DNA from: Dictyophora rubrovolvata
Taxonomy: Eukaryota; Basidiomycota; Agaricomycetes; Phallales; Phallaceae
Assembly (NCBI GenBank): GCA_029959195.1
Contig: CP114119.1
Location: 1,798,001-1,862,000 of the forward strand
Length of the DNA: 64,000 nucleotides
Direction: 5' to 3'
Both the position numbers and the translations under genes were made by a program. The notes beneath the pieces are model-generated. The model saw only the letters and a list, made by a program, of their open reading frames with translations. It was not told the origin of the DNA and made no database searches. Of this stretch, positions 46,342-59,770 are shown piece by piece; the stretch's first letter is position 1, and each line of letters starts with the position of its first letter.

Positions 46342-48109
46342 ATAGCTGCTGCGATAAAAAGAGCAGACTACAGAACCGGCTGCCCCAGAAAAGGGTTACT
46401 GGTTAAAGCGTAAAATATATGTATATAAAAGGGTCGATAGAGCTTGATAGAACACGTTCAATATTTTGATCCACGAGGCACACTGTCCGCCGCCGTCTGG
46501 AAATGGACAAACATAGGACGACACATGGCTGATTCTAGTAAGGACAGGAGCCTGGCATTCGATCACCAATAGAAACATGTGTGAAAGATTAGTATATTTT
46601 CCAAGTTGGGAATAAAAGGATGGATCTAAACGGAAAATCGAGAAGAAAGAAGATAGTAGCCTCAGGTTCGACAAAATGATGATATGTACAGACTAGTTTA
46701 CGATTAATCCTGTGACGCAAGGTCGGGTCACAGGTTCAAAAAAACGTAATTAGTAGCAAGTCGAACTTACATAGCATGGAATGATTTAGTCGGTGAGACG
46801 GCGACTGAAGCATGGTAGTTTGATATATTTGTTATCATTAGTGAAAGCACGATATTAGCCTGTGGCCTGATCCCATGCGCTGATGGAAAGTGTTTCATGA
46901 ACGGAACAGGCAGCAGTTCCGCCGTGCCTGGGAAAAATTTGGGCACGTACACAGTCTACAATGTATATAGAAGCCTATATATGTATGTAGATGGGTCAGT
47001 TGATGAGTTCTTGGCTACTTTGGGTTTAATCAGGTTTAATCTGACCTTTTCATTAAAACGCGGCAAATTTATGTCATTGAAAAGTGCATGAAAGAAAGGA
47101 GCCCTATGGCCTTGCGATTAGCCCGATGTTGTATCTTTCCATAATACTGGTAAGTGTTACGTTGGTCGACGTGGGGGTCACCGTCCGACTCCAAAATCTT
47201 CGACAAGGGTTCTGATATATAACCATCTGAATTAGGAAATGGTTGGAAAGAATGACACTTGAGGTCCTGCCACATTGGAGTTTTGAAGATCTGTGCTGCA
47301 TAAAACTGGAATCTATTTTTGCCGGTTATTCCAGGTGGCCTCATGTGAAGATGATGCATATGGCTTCGCAGAAGTCACACTCCTGTGACAGCACGTGTTT
47401 GAACATGTCACGTGGTCAAACCATCGAACGCGTGTTGGTTTGCGACTTTGCGTCACGCGAACCTCGAACTCTGTGTACCGGTTGTAGGACACATTGTACA
47501 ACACCAGGGAATATATTGAATTACTTTTTATACTTATCATGTAAATATGTTTTCACCGTTCCTCATAAACTCCGAAGAGATAGCCCGAATTGTAGTACAT
47601 GTTCAAAAGTCTCGGGTTAAAATATGCTCGTAGAAATAAAGTAACGACCTTTGCTTTTATTCCCTCATTCTTTTTAAGTAGTTGGACTTCGAAAAAAAAA
47701 ATGAAATTTAAAACCCGAAGGCTGGTTTTATTATAATTGGATGTTCGGGACCTCATTCGAATATTTGCTAACTTGAAACTCAGCGCCCACCTCTAAGCGT
47801 TTAACGTTTATCCCCTCTCTGGCTTGTCCTCTCATCTGTTCGGATATTTAGTTCTTTTCATCTGTATCGTTCGACATCGTTATTTTGGATTTACCCAGGT
47901 TCTGTTCGTGTTGATTATTCTCCTGGATTCGCAAAGTGAGCACCACTGTTATCTGTATCCGTTCTGTTTTACGCGTTTTCGGCTGAAAAGAGACATTATC
48001 GGTTCTTTTCTTCACGCGTAATGCCATTCCTGAACGCGATTTCTGACATTCTTTATAGAAGATAGAGGACCAGCGACACAGTCGTGGCGAAGTGGTGCAT
48101 CCATCGACT
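46342..48109. other. 1.8-kb stretch, no gene supported
   Basis: Several minus-strand frames look protein-like (at about 47150-47340: FQFYAAQIFKTPMWQDLKCH; at about 46480-46570: TRISHVSSYVCPFPDGGG) but I could not join them or match them to a family. A hairpin CCTGTGAC / GTCACAGG lies at 46709-46734. The last 250 bases are CT-rich and are probably the leader of the gene starting at 48110. Confidence 0.35.
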
Positions 48110-50585
48110 ATGGAGGTCATCCAATTTACGTACAAATCATCGGACGCGTCAAGCAACATCACGAATACGATATCCCAAACAATACAACATGTACTAACTC
48201 CCTCAACCTCTGACACCAAAGACGCGTCGACACTCGGAACAGCTACATCGGCCACATCAGAATCAGAATCATCTAGCAAATCACCAACGACTTTCACCAT
48301 TGATTCATCTCAAGTCTCGGAACATTTTTCCCAGTCCCAGCAGACCGTTCCTAAAGCGACTGAATATTCAGGGCAAATCCCTTATAACTCGGCTCGCCCT
48401 CCGCCATACACATATCAACGCCAACACGAGTTTCCGCCATTTCCTCCCCTGACGCGTCATCCTGTATTACCCTTCCTTACTACTGCTTTTGCAGATCAAG
48501 ACAATCGACAGTCCGAATCCTCGCAGGCTAACAAACATCGCACTCCTGCGTCGACGAAACCATCTACGGGACAGCGAAACGTTCAAAACCATATCTCCAC
48601 TATTCCAACTATGGATGTCAGTAAAAACGATCCGACCGCCGTTTTTATCCATCCACCATTCGTTGTGCCTCCACCAGAAGGTGAAGAGACAACTCCGGGG
48701 TCCCCTCCTCCCGGCACGCCGCTTACATATGCAATTCTTCACAATCACCGTAATTGGTTTTTGGATCCAGATGATTTTGGAAAAGACAATCCTAACCGTA
48801 TTGATTATCCTCCCGAGCTCGAGCCTCCTAGAGGTTGGGCCCCTTTGAATGAATGTCTCAATTCTGGGGCAGTCAAGAAACAGAAAGAGAAAATCAACAA
48901 CGCCTTACGCACCAAAGGATCTTATGTTGCATCTGAGCTAATGGGCTTTATCGAGTACGGTCCTTCTGAGGATTGTCATGAGTTAACTGTATTGCGATGT
49001 ACTTTCTGTCGACGAGAATACCATGGTCCAAATGCCAAATCCATGTGGAGACGGCATGTCTACGACAAGCATAAGGTAGCTATGAAAAATAGGAGAGAGG
49101 GGAGCGCGGGATCTGCAATAAGGAATATGCTAAAAAAGCCGAAAAGTAAAGGGTCTTCTGAATCGCCTGATATGGCCTCACCGAATGATGCATTACCGGG
49201 TCCTCTTGATTTAGCCAGTAAGTTCTGGTTTCTTTCGCCCACATAGTCCCAAAGGCCATTTGCCTAAACATCTTACAGGCGAACAAAACATTATCAGACT
49301 CCTGGAACGCGTTGTCTCCGGTGACATACACCTCAATCTTCCCGCATCCATTTTGGGTAGTAACACGATCAGTCTACAGACTATTGCTAGTGCCTTTCAA
49401 AGAAGTGGTATAACAATGTCTCTACACGACAATAATTTGGAAATTGTTCCGTCTTCCCAGTCCGAACTCGCTCCGGGCAGTCAATCTACTGATTATAGTG
49501 AAACAACAGAAATGATTCAAGATGGCTCAGCGTCCGATTCAAGTCAAAACGAATCGAAGAAATGCGATCAACCGGAGTCACCTCGACCTTTAACACAGAA
49601 AGCAGATGATTCTGAAAAGGCTAAATCCACTCCTCCTTCGGAGCGGACACCACTTAAGGATAATACGTTTGCCGACAGGAGTCATCATAATTCTGCTCCG
49701 GGAACGCCACGAAAGGACAAGACTAAACTGAAAATTATTTCGAAGTCACCCACAACTCGACTGGCACAAAATACTTCGTTGACGCCCTTTCTATCCCCAA
49801 AGAATGTATTTAGCTCAGGCTCTCATCATCATCGGAATTTAACCAGTACTGCTCTTCGGGCTCGAGCATTGGCTACTACGGGAGAGGAGTCCTATCTGAC
49901 ATTTTTGGCTAGTTCGCCCTCTACAGCAGCCAACTCCCCTCTAAAGCCCTTCGGTTATGCGGCATCACCCAATACGATTCGCTTTTCTCCATTTTACCGA
50001 GTAAAACATCGCGAATCAGATAGCGATGATTTAGTTATTCCTGGAATCCCATCTTTCCGCTTCCCTCCGCTTGATCTGCATGTCGAATCTTCCAATAATC
50101 CAACATACGATGACTCTGCGCCTACGTCTGATCCTGTCGAAATCGACTCTAAGGGTTCTGCATCCCTCCCAGCTGACTTAGCACCTCCTGCCCAGGTGGA
50201 TGATAAGCCAAGTCGATTTAAATCAACTACTCGTACGAGCGCAGTAACAACCAGCGACAAGCGAGTCAACTCAGACGAACAAGAGTCAAAGTACTCTGGA
50301 TCTTCTCCATTACGGCGACTTCAACGTTGTCGATCCAGCAGGAATGACGACAAAGACCGCGAGGAAGACTTTGACGTGGATCATTTTCTTGATTTAAAAG
50401 ACTCGGAAACCCCTACCCCTAACCCACCCTCTTCCCCTCAGAAAATACCTCCTTCCTGTGGTTTCGCAAAAGAATTCGGACTCCTGTCGCAGGAAGAAGT
50501 CGATCGTATCACAGGGAGCATACGCCCTGGATCCTGCGAGGACTGGAGAAATCCCAAACGTCGTCGGATTGAGTCTCCTTTGTAA
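48110..50585 (+). CDS. Ser/Thr-rich protein with a single C2H2-type zinc finger
   Basis: Two exons (48110 to 49219 and 49279 to 50585) give about 805 residues. It starts MEVIQFTYKSSDASSNITNT. The ordered part, at about residues 215-330, has PLTYAILHNHRNWFLDPDDF, PPRGWAPLNECLNSGAVKK and VLRCTFCRREYHGPNAKSMW followed by RRHVYDKH, a C-x2-C...H-x4-H zinc finger. A short conserved-looking helix IIRLLERVVSGDIHLNLPAS follows the intron. The rest is disordered with SP/TP sites and an acidic EEDFDVDHFLDLKD motif near the end, which finishes in a basic NPKRRRIESPL that looks like a nuclear signal. A DNA-binding or chromatin role is inferred. The Met at 48110 is the first in frame. Confidence 0.7.
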
Positions 50586-50961
50586 TGTCTTTTGGATGAG
50601 TACCCCTCAGTTCTTCTCCACTCTCTCTTGCTTTTCTTGTTATGTTTCGAACTGTCGTAATCGCTATCGCTTTTTTTAAACAACGCACGCGTACACATAT
50701 TGCAATTGCATTGGTATTATGAATTATATGAGTACGATTAATGTTGTCCCCCTCACCTCTTTCTTCCGGTCCCAGATCTACTAGGGCCAGGAGTTGTATC
50801 ATTAGTATCAGTAGCTGTCAGAATAGCTTTCATTTTGTTTTTACAACTTTCTTTTGCATTCTATGCCCTGTCGAATATATATTTCTTACGTAGTATGAGT
50901 TAGCGACTATGCAGTTTAATCGCCAGTTTCCGGAAATTCGACTCCGACGGGAGTGGACGCA

Positions 50962-51481
50962 ATGTTTCGACTGACACGCCCATTATTCCAACAGGCTGCT
51001 AAAGCCTCTACTGGTTTAACTGGTACGATATATGGACTATATTTTGATTCTTTATGATCTATATTATCTTGAATATAGGCCTCAATGTTCACCCGAACCC
51101 ATTGCCCGAGCTACGCAAGACGCTCGAGTCAACTAAAGAGTTATTAAACCAAATACCCTCTCATTCCGCGTATCGACAGGCAACTACGACTCTTACACAA
51201 CAACGATTGGATATTTTAGATCGAGCAAAGGGTAATGTGGAGGCCGTTGAGACAGAGTTGAAACTCGGGCAAATTGAGGAGGTGCTTGTTCAAGCGCAGG
51301 ATGAGCTGAATCTCGCGCAAAAGATGATTGAATGGAAAGCGTACGTCGTAGTATTACTCTTTTATTATCTGAAGTTTTATTGAATTTCATTTGTTCTTTT
51401 TTTCTCAGTTGGGAACCTTTGAGCGAGCATGCACCACCTAATCAATTTGAGTACTTTGGGCAGACTAGTTCTCCCTCGTAA
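50962..51481 (+). CDS. NDUFA5: Complex I subunit NDUFA5/B13
   Basis: Three exons. The first, MFRLTRPLFQQAAKASTGLT, is a mitochondrial presequence. The second carries GLNVHPNPLPELRKTLESTK, SAYRQATTTLTQQRLDI and VEAVETELKLGQIEEVLVQA. The third gives WEPLSEHAPPNQFEYFGQT. These are the conserved blocks of the ETC complex I subunit region (PF04716 family, 29.9-kDa subunit in Neurospora), an accessory subunit of the matrix arm. Length about 135 residues. Splice sites: donor GTACGA after TGLT-G, and GTACGT after EWKA. Confidence 0.92.
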
Positions 51482-51881
51482 ACGCACCTAATGCATTCAA
51501 TTCCCTTGTACTTGGACGTTTCATTTCATCAATAGCTTGCTTGCTTTAAAAAGTAATTGTATCCATATATCATAGTGAATAGTGTGTGTGATTTTGTTTC
51601 GTCACGACATAAGATATGTACCAAAAAAAAGAACATATAAGGGGAACATGAATATATCAAAAACAGGAAAACAGAAAATACGGAAGAAACAGAAAAAAAG
51701 GACGATAAAGGAGATCGAGAATATATTCATTTGACAGCGGGAAGCTATAGGAAAGATCATCCAGTACTATGTCTCTGTTTGAAATTCCCTCTTTTACGAC
51801 ACTTTCCCCCTCTTCGACGGCATCAATTTTAATTCAATTCTTTGGAAAACGTTGGCTTGATCAGCTTTGTATAATTTTTTT
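51482..51881. other. Convergent 3' spacer
   Basis: AT-rich region between NDUFA5 and the Stm1-like gene. Nothing recognised. Confidence 0.5.
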
Positions 51882-53237
51882 TCACGAGAGTGACGGGAAT
51901 GCAGCTTGATCTTCGACGTTGACGGCTTGCTGGGATGCATCATCGCCGCTGCGAGGCCCTCCACGAGGTGCCCCACGGCCACGACCTCTTCCACCACCAC
52001 GGCCGCGATCACTTGGCGGACCGCCACGTCCACGGCCGGGACGAGAAGGGCGTTCAAAGCGAGCATCGATTTCGATGACAACCTTTTCTTCTTTCTTAGC
52101 ACGAGCTTTGGGGGGAGCCTTGGTCTAATAATAAAAATTTTTAATTGTCTTAGTTTCTGTTTCTGTTTCAATGCAAGTAGAGACAACTGCACCTTTCCGA
52201 TAAAGTAATTGTCATCTTCCTTATCCTTGGACAAAGGAACGACATCCTTCCAATCATCTGCACCATCGTTGGCCTTACGAACAGATTCAAGCTTGGGAAC
52301 GCCAAGACTGGCCTTCTGAGCGAGATATTCATCCAAAGTCAAATAGTTGTCTTCCTCTTCCTCTCGAACACGTCGCGATTCCGCGACAGCGCCATTCGCG
52401 GCGTCGTCGGCCTGAACATCTGGCTTGATATCTTCGGCACCTCCCCAGCCATCACCGGCAGGGGTCTCTCCAGTGTTCAGATCAGCAGCCCAACCGCTGG
52501 TATCCTTGTCAACATCGGCGGCAGCTTGTTCTTCTGCGTTGAGTTCGGCATTGCCTTCATTCGCGCCCCAGCCTTGAGTGACTCTCTTTTCGGAATCGCT
52601 GTTTTCCAATGAGAAGAGAAGAAAAGAAAAGAAGTAACAATTAACGATAATCGATATGAAATGACAAAATATACTGTACTTACGGGAGGGTACCGCTGTG
52701 TCGGTCGAATTCGCGACCACGTCCGCCGCCTCGTCCACGGCCACCACGGCCACCGCGAGCACCTCGACCTCGGCCGCGATTCTCACCATCGACTGTGAAG
52801 AATGTGAAACGATAAGGACCATGAGTATACGAAAGGGGGGGAAAAAAGAGAAGATAATTATTCACCTCGTCTGGATTCTCGAGGGGTGGACTCCTGATCT
52901 TGCTCAGAGGTGTCTTTTCCAGCACTCTTTGCACCGCCTCGCTGGTAATATCTACCACCTCTGCTCGCAGGACCGCCGCGTGGTTTCTGTTCCCTGTTGG
53001 ATCTCGTCTGAGAAGCCGGAGTAGCAGAGTCTGCTGGTAATTGAGGCGCAGCAGGAGCCGCTGAAGTCGTCACCTCCTCAGAAACTTCATCTAAATTTCA
53101 GGGAAAAAAGAGATGAAAGGAAGATAGAAAAACGCGGTATGAAGGTGGTCGCGTTAGAACAATAGGATTCTTCTACTTATAAAGAAATATACATTACCAT
53201 CGAGTATTGCGAAAGGATTTCTCGAAGCCACCGACAT
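51882..53237 (-). CDS. Ribosome-associated RGG protein, Stm1/SERBP1 (HABP4) family
   Basis: The start MSVASRNPFAILD is the typical N-terminus of Stm1/SERBP1-type proteins. A Gln/Pro/Arg-rich segment follows, then an RGG patch (GRGRGARGGRGGRGRGGG), an acidic EGNAELNAEEQAAADVDK region, the conserved NYLTLDEYLAQKASLGVPKL block, KDKEDDNYFIGK, the basic KAPPKARAKKEEKVVIEIDA and a second RGG patch before AAFPSLS at the end. Stm1 and SERBP1 bind the 80S ribosome, thread through its mRNA channel in starvation and protect idle ribosomes. Four introns split the gene, the first just after AILDG. RGG repeats are targets of arginine methylation (known of the family). Confidence 0.88.
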
Positions 53238-54215
53238 TTTGACGGGGCCCACTTATGTGAGTGTATCACCGATTCAAGATAAAGACTGGATGCTTTTTTT
53301 GCCGTGAAGCAAAAAGGCGTGTGTCTCGTAGTCGTCTGTGGTGAAGAAAGGTAACACACACGAGCGAGCTTGGACTGGGCAACTGTACAGCTGAGTCCCC
53401 GGTCACTCCTTCAATTTCATAATTCGTATTTGTCATACAATTTTTGGGGTGTGCGCGGTACATGTTCCCTTGCCTGGTCCTTTCTTCCTGATCGCGCTAT
53501 TCTCAAGAAATTTCAAAACGCGGCTGCGCAAGTATACCAATTGACATTATTGATTTGACGAAAGATAAGAGAACCAGACAGCGGTCTGTCTGGGACGGGT
53601 ATCCAGGGGTCTCTCCCGGGAAACGAACCTACCCTCAAGTTTCCTTTTGCCTATAAAAGCCCTGATCAAGCGGGCGTCTTTTTTTCTTTTCTCTCAACGC
53701 TAAAACTCTACCAGACTTTGTAAAAGCATCTCGACGACGATTCGCCCGCCTTAACCTGGACTGGTGTGGATTGAGGACATCCGAGACCGTAAAAAGTTCT
53801 GAAGAACAAATTTCAGTTATGAGACTTGGGTGCGGCGGGCTTGTTGTTGTCTTCTGACGCATCCTTCGTGATCGTCAGGTAGGTCATTGCCGCAATGTCT
53901 TGTTGCACATATATACATGTAGCACAGTACAGTTATACATAGCGTAGTACTCTCCTTATACAAGTTGTTTCTCTAAGTATCTATATTTTTGGCGTTGTCC
54001 GTGTGAAGGCCAACATTGCTCCCAGCTTCATGATCTGCAAGACAAGATCAGATAGGCTTGAATGGTGTATAAATTCTGATAACTGGCGCAAGTTCATAGC
54101 GCACGCTTTTTTTCGTGTATAGTCTAAGCTACAATAATGCACCAAAATCGCCAGTGGCATTGGACACGCTGTAGTACTAAGCGCCTAGTCCACCAACTTG
54201 TTCTCCTCGTCTAAA
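53238..54215. other. Intergenic region with hairpin
   Basis: About 980 bp between divergent genes. It has a perfect 8-bp inverted repeat CCAGACAG-CGGT-CTGTCTGG at 53574-53593 and a TATAAAAG box at 53652 on the plus strand. Downstream of the box I find no protein or known RNA gene, though a short non-coding transcript is possible. Confidence 0.4.
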
Positions 54216-55813
54216 ATGATGGATTTCGGGGCTATACGTGCCCAGAATATCAAAGTAAGAACAAGTCTCCTATTCTGTATCTTATAACTGACGAGCAACA
54301 TACAGGCTAACACAGCATTACTAAAATCTTTGGGTTTTGAAACGCCAACCATACCCCCCGCTGTTAAAAAAAACGCGTCGCCAAAGGCTAAGAAACGAAA
54401 ATTAACTGATTCAGAAAAACATAAAATCGAAAGGCCCATAAAAGTCGCCAAAGTCACGCTAGAACAACCCGTGGATATCTCAGGTCGCCGTCGCAGTTTA
54501 CGAGTTGCTGCTGCAAAACCGACACCCCAGGCCGTTCAAGACCCTACTGACTCCGCACCTAACTTTGGTGAAGGAGAAGATTCAGAGTACGAACATGAAG
54601 AAAAGACAACCAAATCCAGGCCCAACGTCGTTGTTAAGCGTTGTAGCACCGAGTATGTAGGCAACCGACTTGGAAAACGAGAACATAACCCGTACGCGAT
54701 TTTTGGCCATGTACCGTTTCTCACTCCTACTCAACACCCATTCAAAATAGCAAAAAATTCGGTGCAATCCCTGGGGTTGAAGTTGGAACGTGGTGGGAAA
54801 CTCGGTAAGTGATTATTGTAATTTCTACCTGCCTTTCGAGCTCACAACCTTGACTCCTCCAGAGCTGAATGTAGCACTGACGCCATTCATGCTCCATTTG
54901 TTGCTGGTATCGCCGGCTCAGCCAGCGATGGTGCATATTCGGTCGCTCTTTCCGGTGGCTACGAGGATGATGTTGATCTTGGATATGCTTTGTGAGTTGT
55001 GCATTATCAAAGGTCGTGGAACACGGACTGATGTTGATTAGCACTTACACTGGTTCTGGTACGTTCTTTCCGACACTCTTTTGGGATATTATCTCACTCC
55101 TGTTCATAGGAGGACGAGATTTGAAAGGGACAAAAGAGAAACCTAAAAATGTATGCTTACCAGTTCGTCGAGTGAAATCAGTTGCTAATTCTGCTCTCTT
55201 AGCTTCGCACCGCGCCCCAAAGTTCCGATCAGACTTTCGATAATACAATGAACGCCTCTTTGAAGGTAAATTTTACACTAGTGATGTCGATGTTCCTGTC
55301 TTTCTAATGTGGAGATCAGAGGTCTGTAGAGACCAAGCGACCTGTCAGAGTAGTAAGAGGCTACAAACTGCATTCAGAATTTGCGCCAAGTCAGGGGTTA
55401 GTAGGGTCTACATGATCGTTTTTTTCAGTTTAACTCAACAAAGCTTCATTAGTTATCGTTACGATGGTCTTTATACTGTGGAAAAGGTAATCAGGCCTTC
55501 CCAATTGAGAATAACTTGCTTGACAGTTCCATTAGGCATGGTTGGAGCGCGGTCTGAATCCAAAAGGATACAAAGTACGTGATCTGCCTTGCCGACCCAT
55601 TCGTCGCCTCGTTCTAACTATTTTTGTCAGGTTTGTAAGTTCGCGTTTAAACGCTTGCCTGGTCAACCGCCGCTCTCTCGAAGGGAGGATGAAATTATAA
55701 CATCCGATGAAGAAAATGGAGACGATAACTCTCAACCCGAGGGCGATGAAGACGATGGAGGGGGGGGAAGAGAAGGACAGCGCCGAGGAAGTAAACCCAG
55801 AGGAGGAGCATAG
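54216..55813 (+). CDS. SRA-YDG domain protein (UHRF1-like, no RING seen)
   Basis: The N-terminal part, MMDFGAIRAQNIK then ANTALLKSLGFETPT, is followed by a basic stretch (KNASPKAKKRKLTD, SGRRRSLR) and the SRA domain: KREHNPKKFGAIPGVEVGTW, HAPFVAGIAGSASDGAYSVA, GGYEDDVDLGYAFTYTGSGG, RDLKGTKEKPKN, QTFDNTMNASLK, RPVRVVRGYKLHSEFAPSQG, YRYDGLYTVEKAWLERGLNP and KFAFKRLPGQPPL. The tail is acidic. SRA domains flip out 5-methylcytosine or hemimethylated CpG. No RING, tandem Tudor or PHD domain is present, so this is a reader without ubiquitin-ligase parts. About eleven short exons; each join restores a family motif (for instance CC|C for the Pro of HNPKK). Two adjacent ATGs, 54216 and 54219, are possible starts. 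Confidence 0.88.
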
Positions 55814-56196
55814 TTCTTCTGTTCAAAAAGGGAATGATAAATGCCACCTTGAAACGCCAGCCACTGAAGCAGAAGTCTCGAGTGAAGATTTACATGACAA
55901 CTGAAACTGGCATCAAGACCTTTTTGTTGGCAGAATAATACCGATAATGTATACCAAACACCGCCTGCCGAAAGATATGAATGCTCGCCTTAGCGACTCC
56001 GATCTGCATTTTGTTTCTCGTTGTTTTGATTTTGTTCATTACTTTCCGACTCGTTTAGTGTAATAAATACTTGTTGCCAACAACTTCAAGACTGAACACT
56101 GGCCCGGATTATCTCTTTGCCAACTTGAAGTTTGCAATCAAAAGCGGACTTCCGAACTAAGAATCAGTTGCTTGGTGCCTAACATACATCGTTCCC
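55814..56196. other. Intergenic, nothing recognised
   Basis: Between two genes on the same strand. A plus-strand frame runs on to 55904 in a different phase after the SRA stop but has no motif. Confidence 0.5.
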
Positions 56197-57639
56197 ATGT
56201 TGATTTCCAAATCTTATCGTGATGTTACTTGCAAGGACGGTACAGTCAACAGGATATTCATAATCAGTCCTGTGCTTCCTAATTACCCTCAAGCTAAGCT
56301 CCCTGGTGCGATCGATTCATTTTTAAAAGATTTCTTTTTCTAATTGAAGTTGCAGGTGTTGTCGTTTTCAGGTGAATTTGGCACAATACCCATGACATTA
56401 AAATGAATTTTTGACATCCTAACAGTGAAATTTATCAAGTAACCGGCCCAGTCGAACGTTTCGCTGGTCAGATCGCTAGCCACGGTTATGTCGTTGGCAA
56501 GTGAATAGACTCCCAGCCATAGACTGTTTTGAAGATACCTCTTAGCATGCCCGTCAAGTTTTCATGAGTTTCAGGGTTCCGATCCCATTCCGTACGACGT
56601 TGAAGGTGAGTGCGATGGTTGCCGAAACAGATATCTTGAATTGGGATAAGAGTAACTTGACTGTCGATGCTTCGGCAGGGACAGACAGAGGTAACAAATT
56701 CAAGGTAAGTACGTATCATATGTTTTCTAATTGATCTAAAAACCCTTCTGAATCCCAAATAGATTGAAAAGGAAGTTGCTGCCTATGACGAGGTTTGAGA
56801 AGTCTTTGGTAGCAGTGGATTACCAGTAACGCTGCAATACAGGACGCGACCCTATCTATCGATCTTCTCACTTTGCTTCCTAACTGCAATGGTCGTATAG
56901 CAGGTCAGATTATATTCTTATGGCCAAACAATTCTCTCCCACATGTTTTCTAACTCAAGCAACGGGAATGTGTCTTGGAGGCCACTTGGTATGTCCATTT
57001 TGAAACATTGTCCCGGGTCGCTCAAAATTGAAGTGCGTAAACCCAGGCGTTCCGAGTATGTTCTTGTTTCGAGAATTGTCTGGTCACTGTATGATTGAAT
57101 TCCATGTAGGCAGCTTTTGATTCGCGCGTCCTCGCCTCCGTCTGTTTCTTTGCGACAGACATTCATACTGCTACATTGGGCCGAGGCAAAAGTGATGACA
57201 CTCTCAGGCGTGTCTCGAACGGAGATCTAAATGGAAAGGGAGAATTGGTCGTGCGTTCTTTTCGTTTTAAGTAATTATTATTGCGATTAAAAAAATTCAG
57301 ATGATCTTCGGAAAACAGGTGCGTGGCTATTATCATTCGCAACCACCGGCTCTCGAACGAGAATGATGTTCACTGGCAATTTATCGCTAGGATACACATG
57401 TTCCAAGAGCAGGCCGAGACTTGATTCGCAAAGTCTTAGAAGACAAGGACATACCTTGTTCATTTCTCGAAGTGCAGGCTCAGCACGCGTTCATCCGGGA
57501 TGAGTCTTCCAAAGATCGTTGGGATGCAGCCTTAACTCGTAATTTGTTCGGGTATATGCTAGAAGTTTTCGAGCGAACTGTGGGACGAGATTTAGGTCCA
57601 CGCAGAACGGGTACAGAGGAAATAGCTCATGTTTGTTAG
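56197..57639 (+). CDS. Dienelactone hydrolase family protein, gene with microexons
   Basis: The start MLISKSYRDVTCKDGTVNRI leads to VVVFSEIYQVTGPVERFAGQ, IASHGYVVACPSSFHEFQGS, DPIPYDVEGTDRGNKFKIEK, the nucleophile motif GMCLGGHLAFRAAFD (Cys), FFATDIHTATLG, IFGKQDTHVPRAGRD (Asp) and VQAQHAFIRDESS (His). This is the Cys-Asp-His triad of the DLH family, which opens lactone rings in chlorocatechol breakdown; fungal members often act on other esters. About twelve exons are needed. Exon 2 is 16 nt (56356-56371) and one, coding AFR, is only 9 nt (57047-57055). The third intron, 56497-56545, begins GCAAGT, a GC..AG intron. All joins keep phase and each restores the family sequence. Confidence 0.85.
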
Positions 57640-57845
57640 CCGACATCTTTCGTGTTAACTTCTTCTATTTTGCTATGCTCCTTCTTACACAACTATGAGA
57701 ACGAACGAAAAAAAATGGCACTACAACGCTCTCTACAGATGCAAGGGGTGTACAGGGAGTAAAAAAAAACAGGTAAGGGAACAAAGATAGAACATAAAAC
57801 AAACAAAACTAGCTGTAAAGACACGTCCGAAGTAACCGAAACGGT

Positions 57846-59577
<1,732 letters not shown>

Positions 59578-59589
59578 TTTAATACAAAG

Positions 59590-59770
59590 CTGCGAAATCA
59601 ATAAGTATATGCTGAATCAAAAATTCAAAAAATGGGAGGAAAAAATTTTCTTTTTGGTAGGCGAGACTAAAATGTAATCCGGAACGAGTGGCATCGATCC
59701 ATCGTCATCAACCATGGTGGCGACAGCGAAAAGTAGAAACAATTGCAATAAAATAAGATCAAAAACTCAC
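59590..59770 (-). other. Likely 5'-UTR intron of TEF1
   Basis: On the TEF1 strand a good donor (AAG|GTGAGT-like, ATAAGTGAGTTTTT) at 59770 and an acceptor TTTCGCAG at 59590 lie 12 bases before the start codon region. Highly expressed fungal TEF genes often have such leader introns, which raise expression. Inference only. Confidence 0.5.

Noticed and set aside
46709-46734. Hairpin CCTGTGAC/GTCACAGG followed by GGTTC, tRNA-like at a glance
   Set aside because: No acceptor stem, anticodon loop or T arm can be built around it.
52698-53024. Plus-strand frame of 108 codons with Thr/Ala/Ser repeats
   Set aside because: Antisense of the RGG and acidic exons of the Stm1-like gene.
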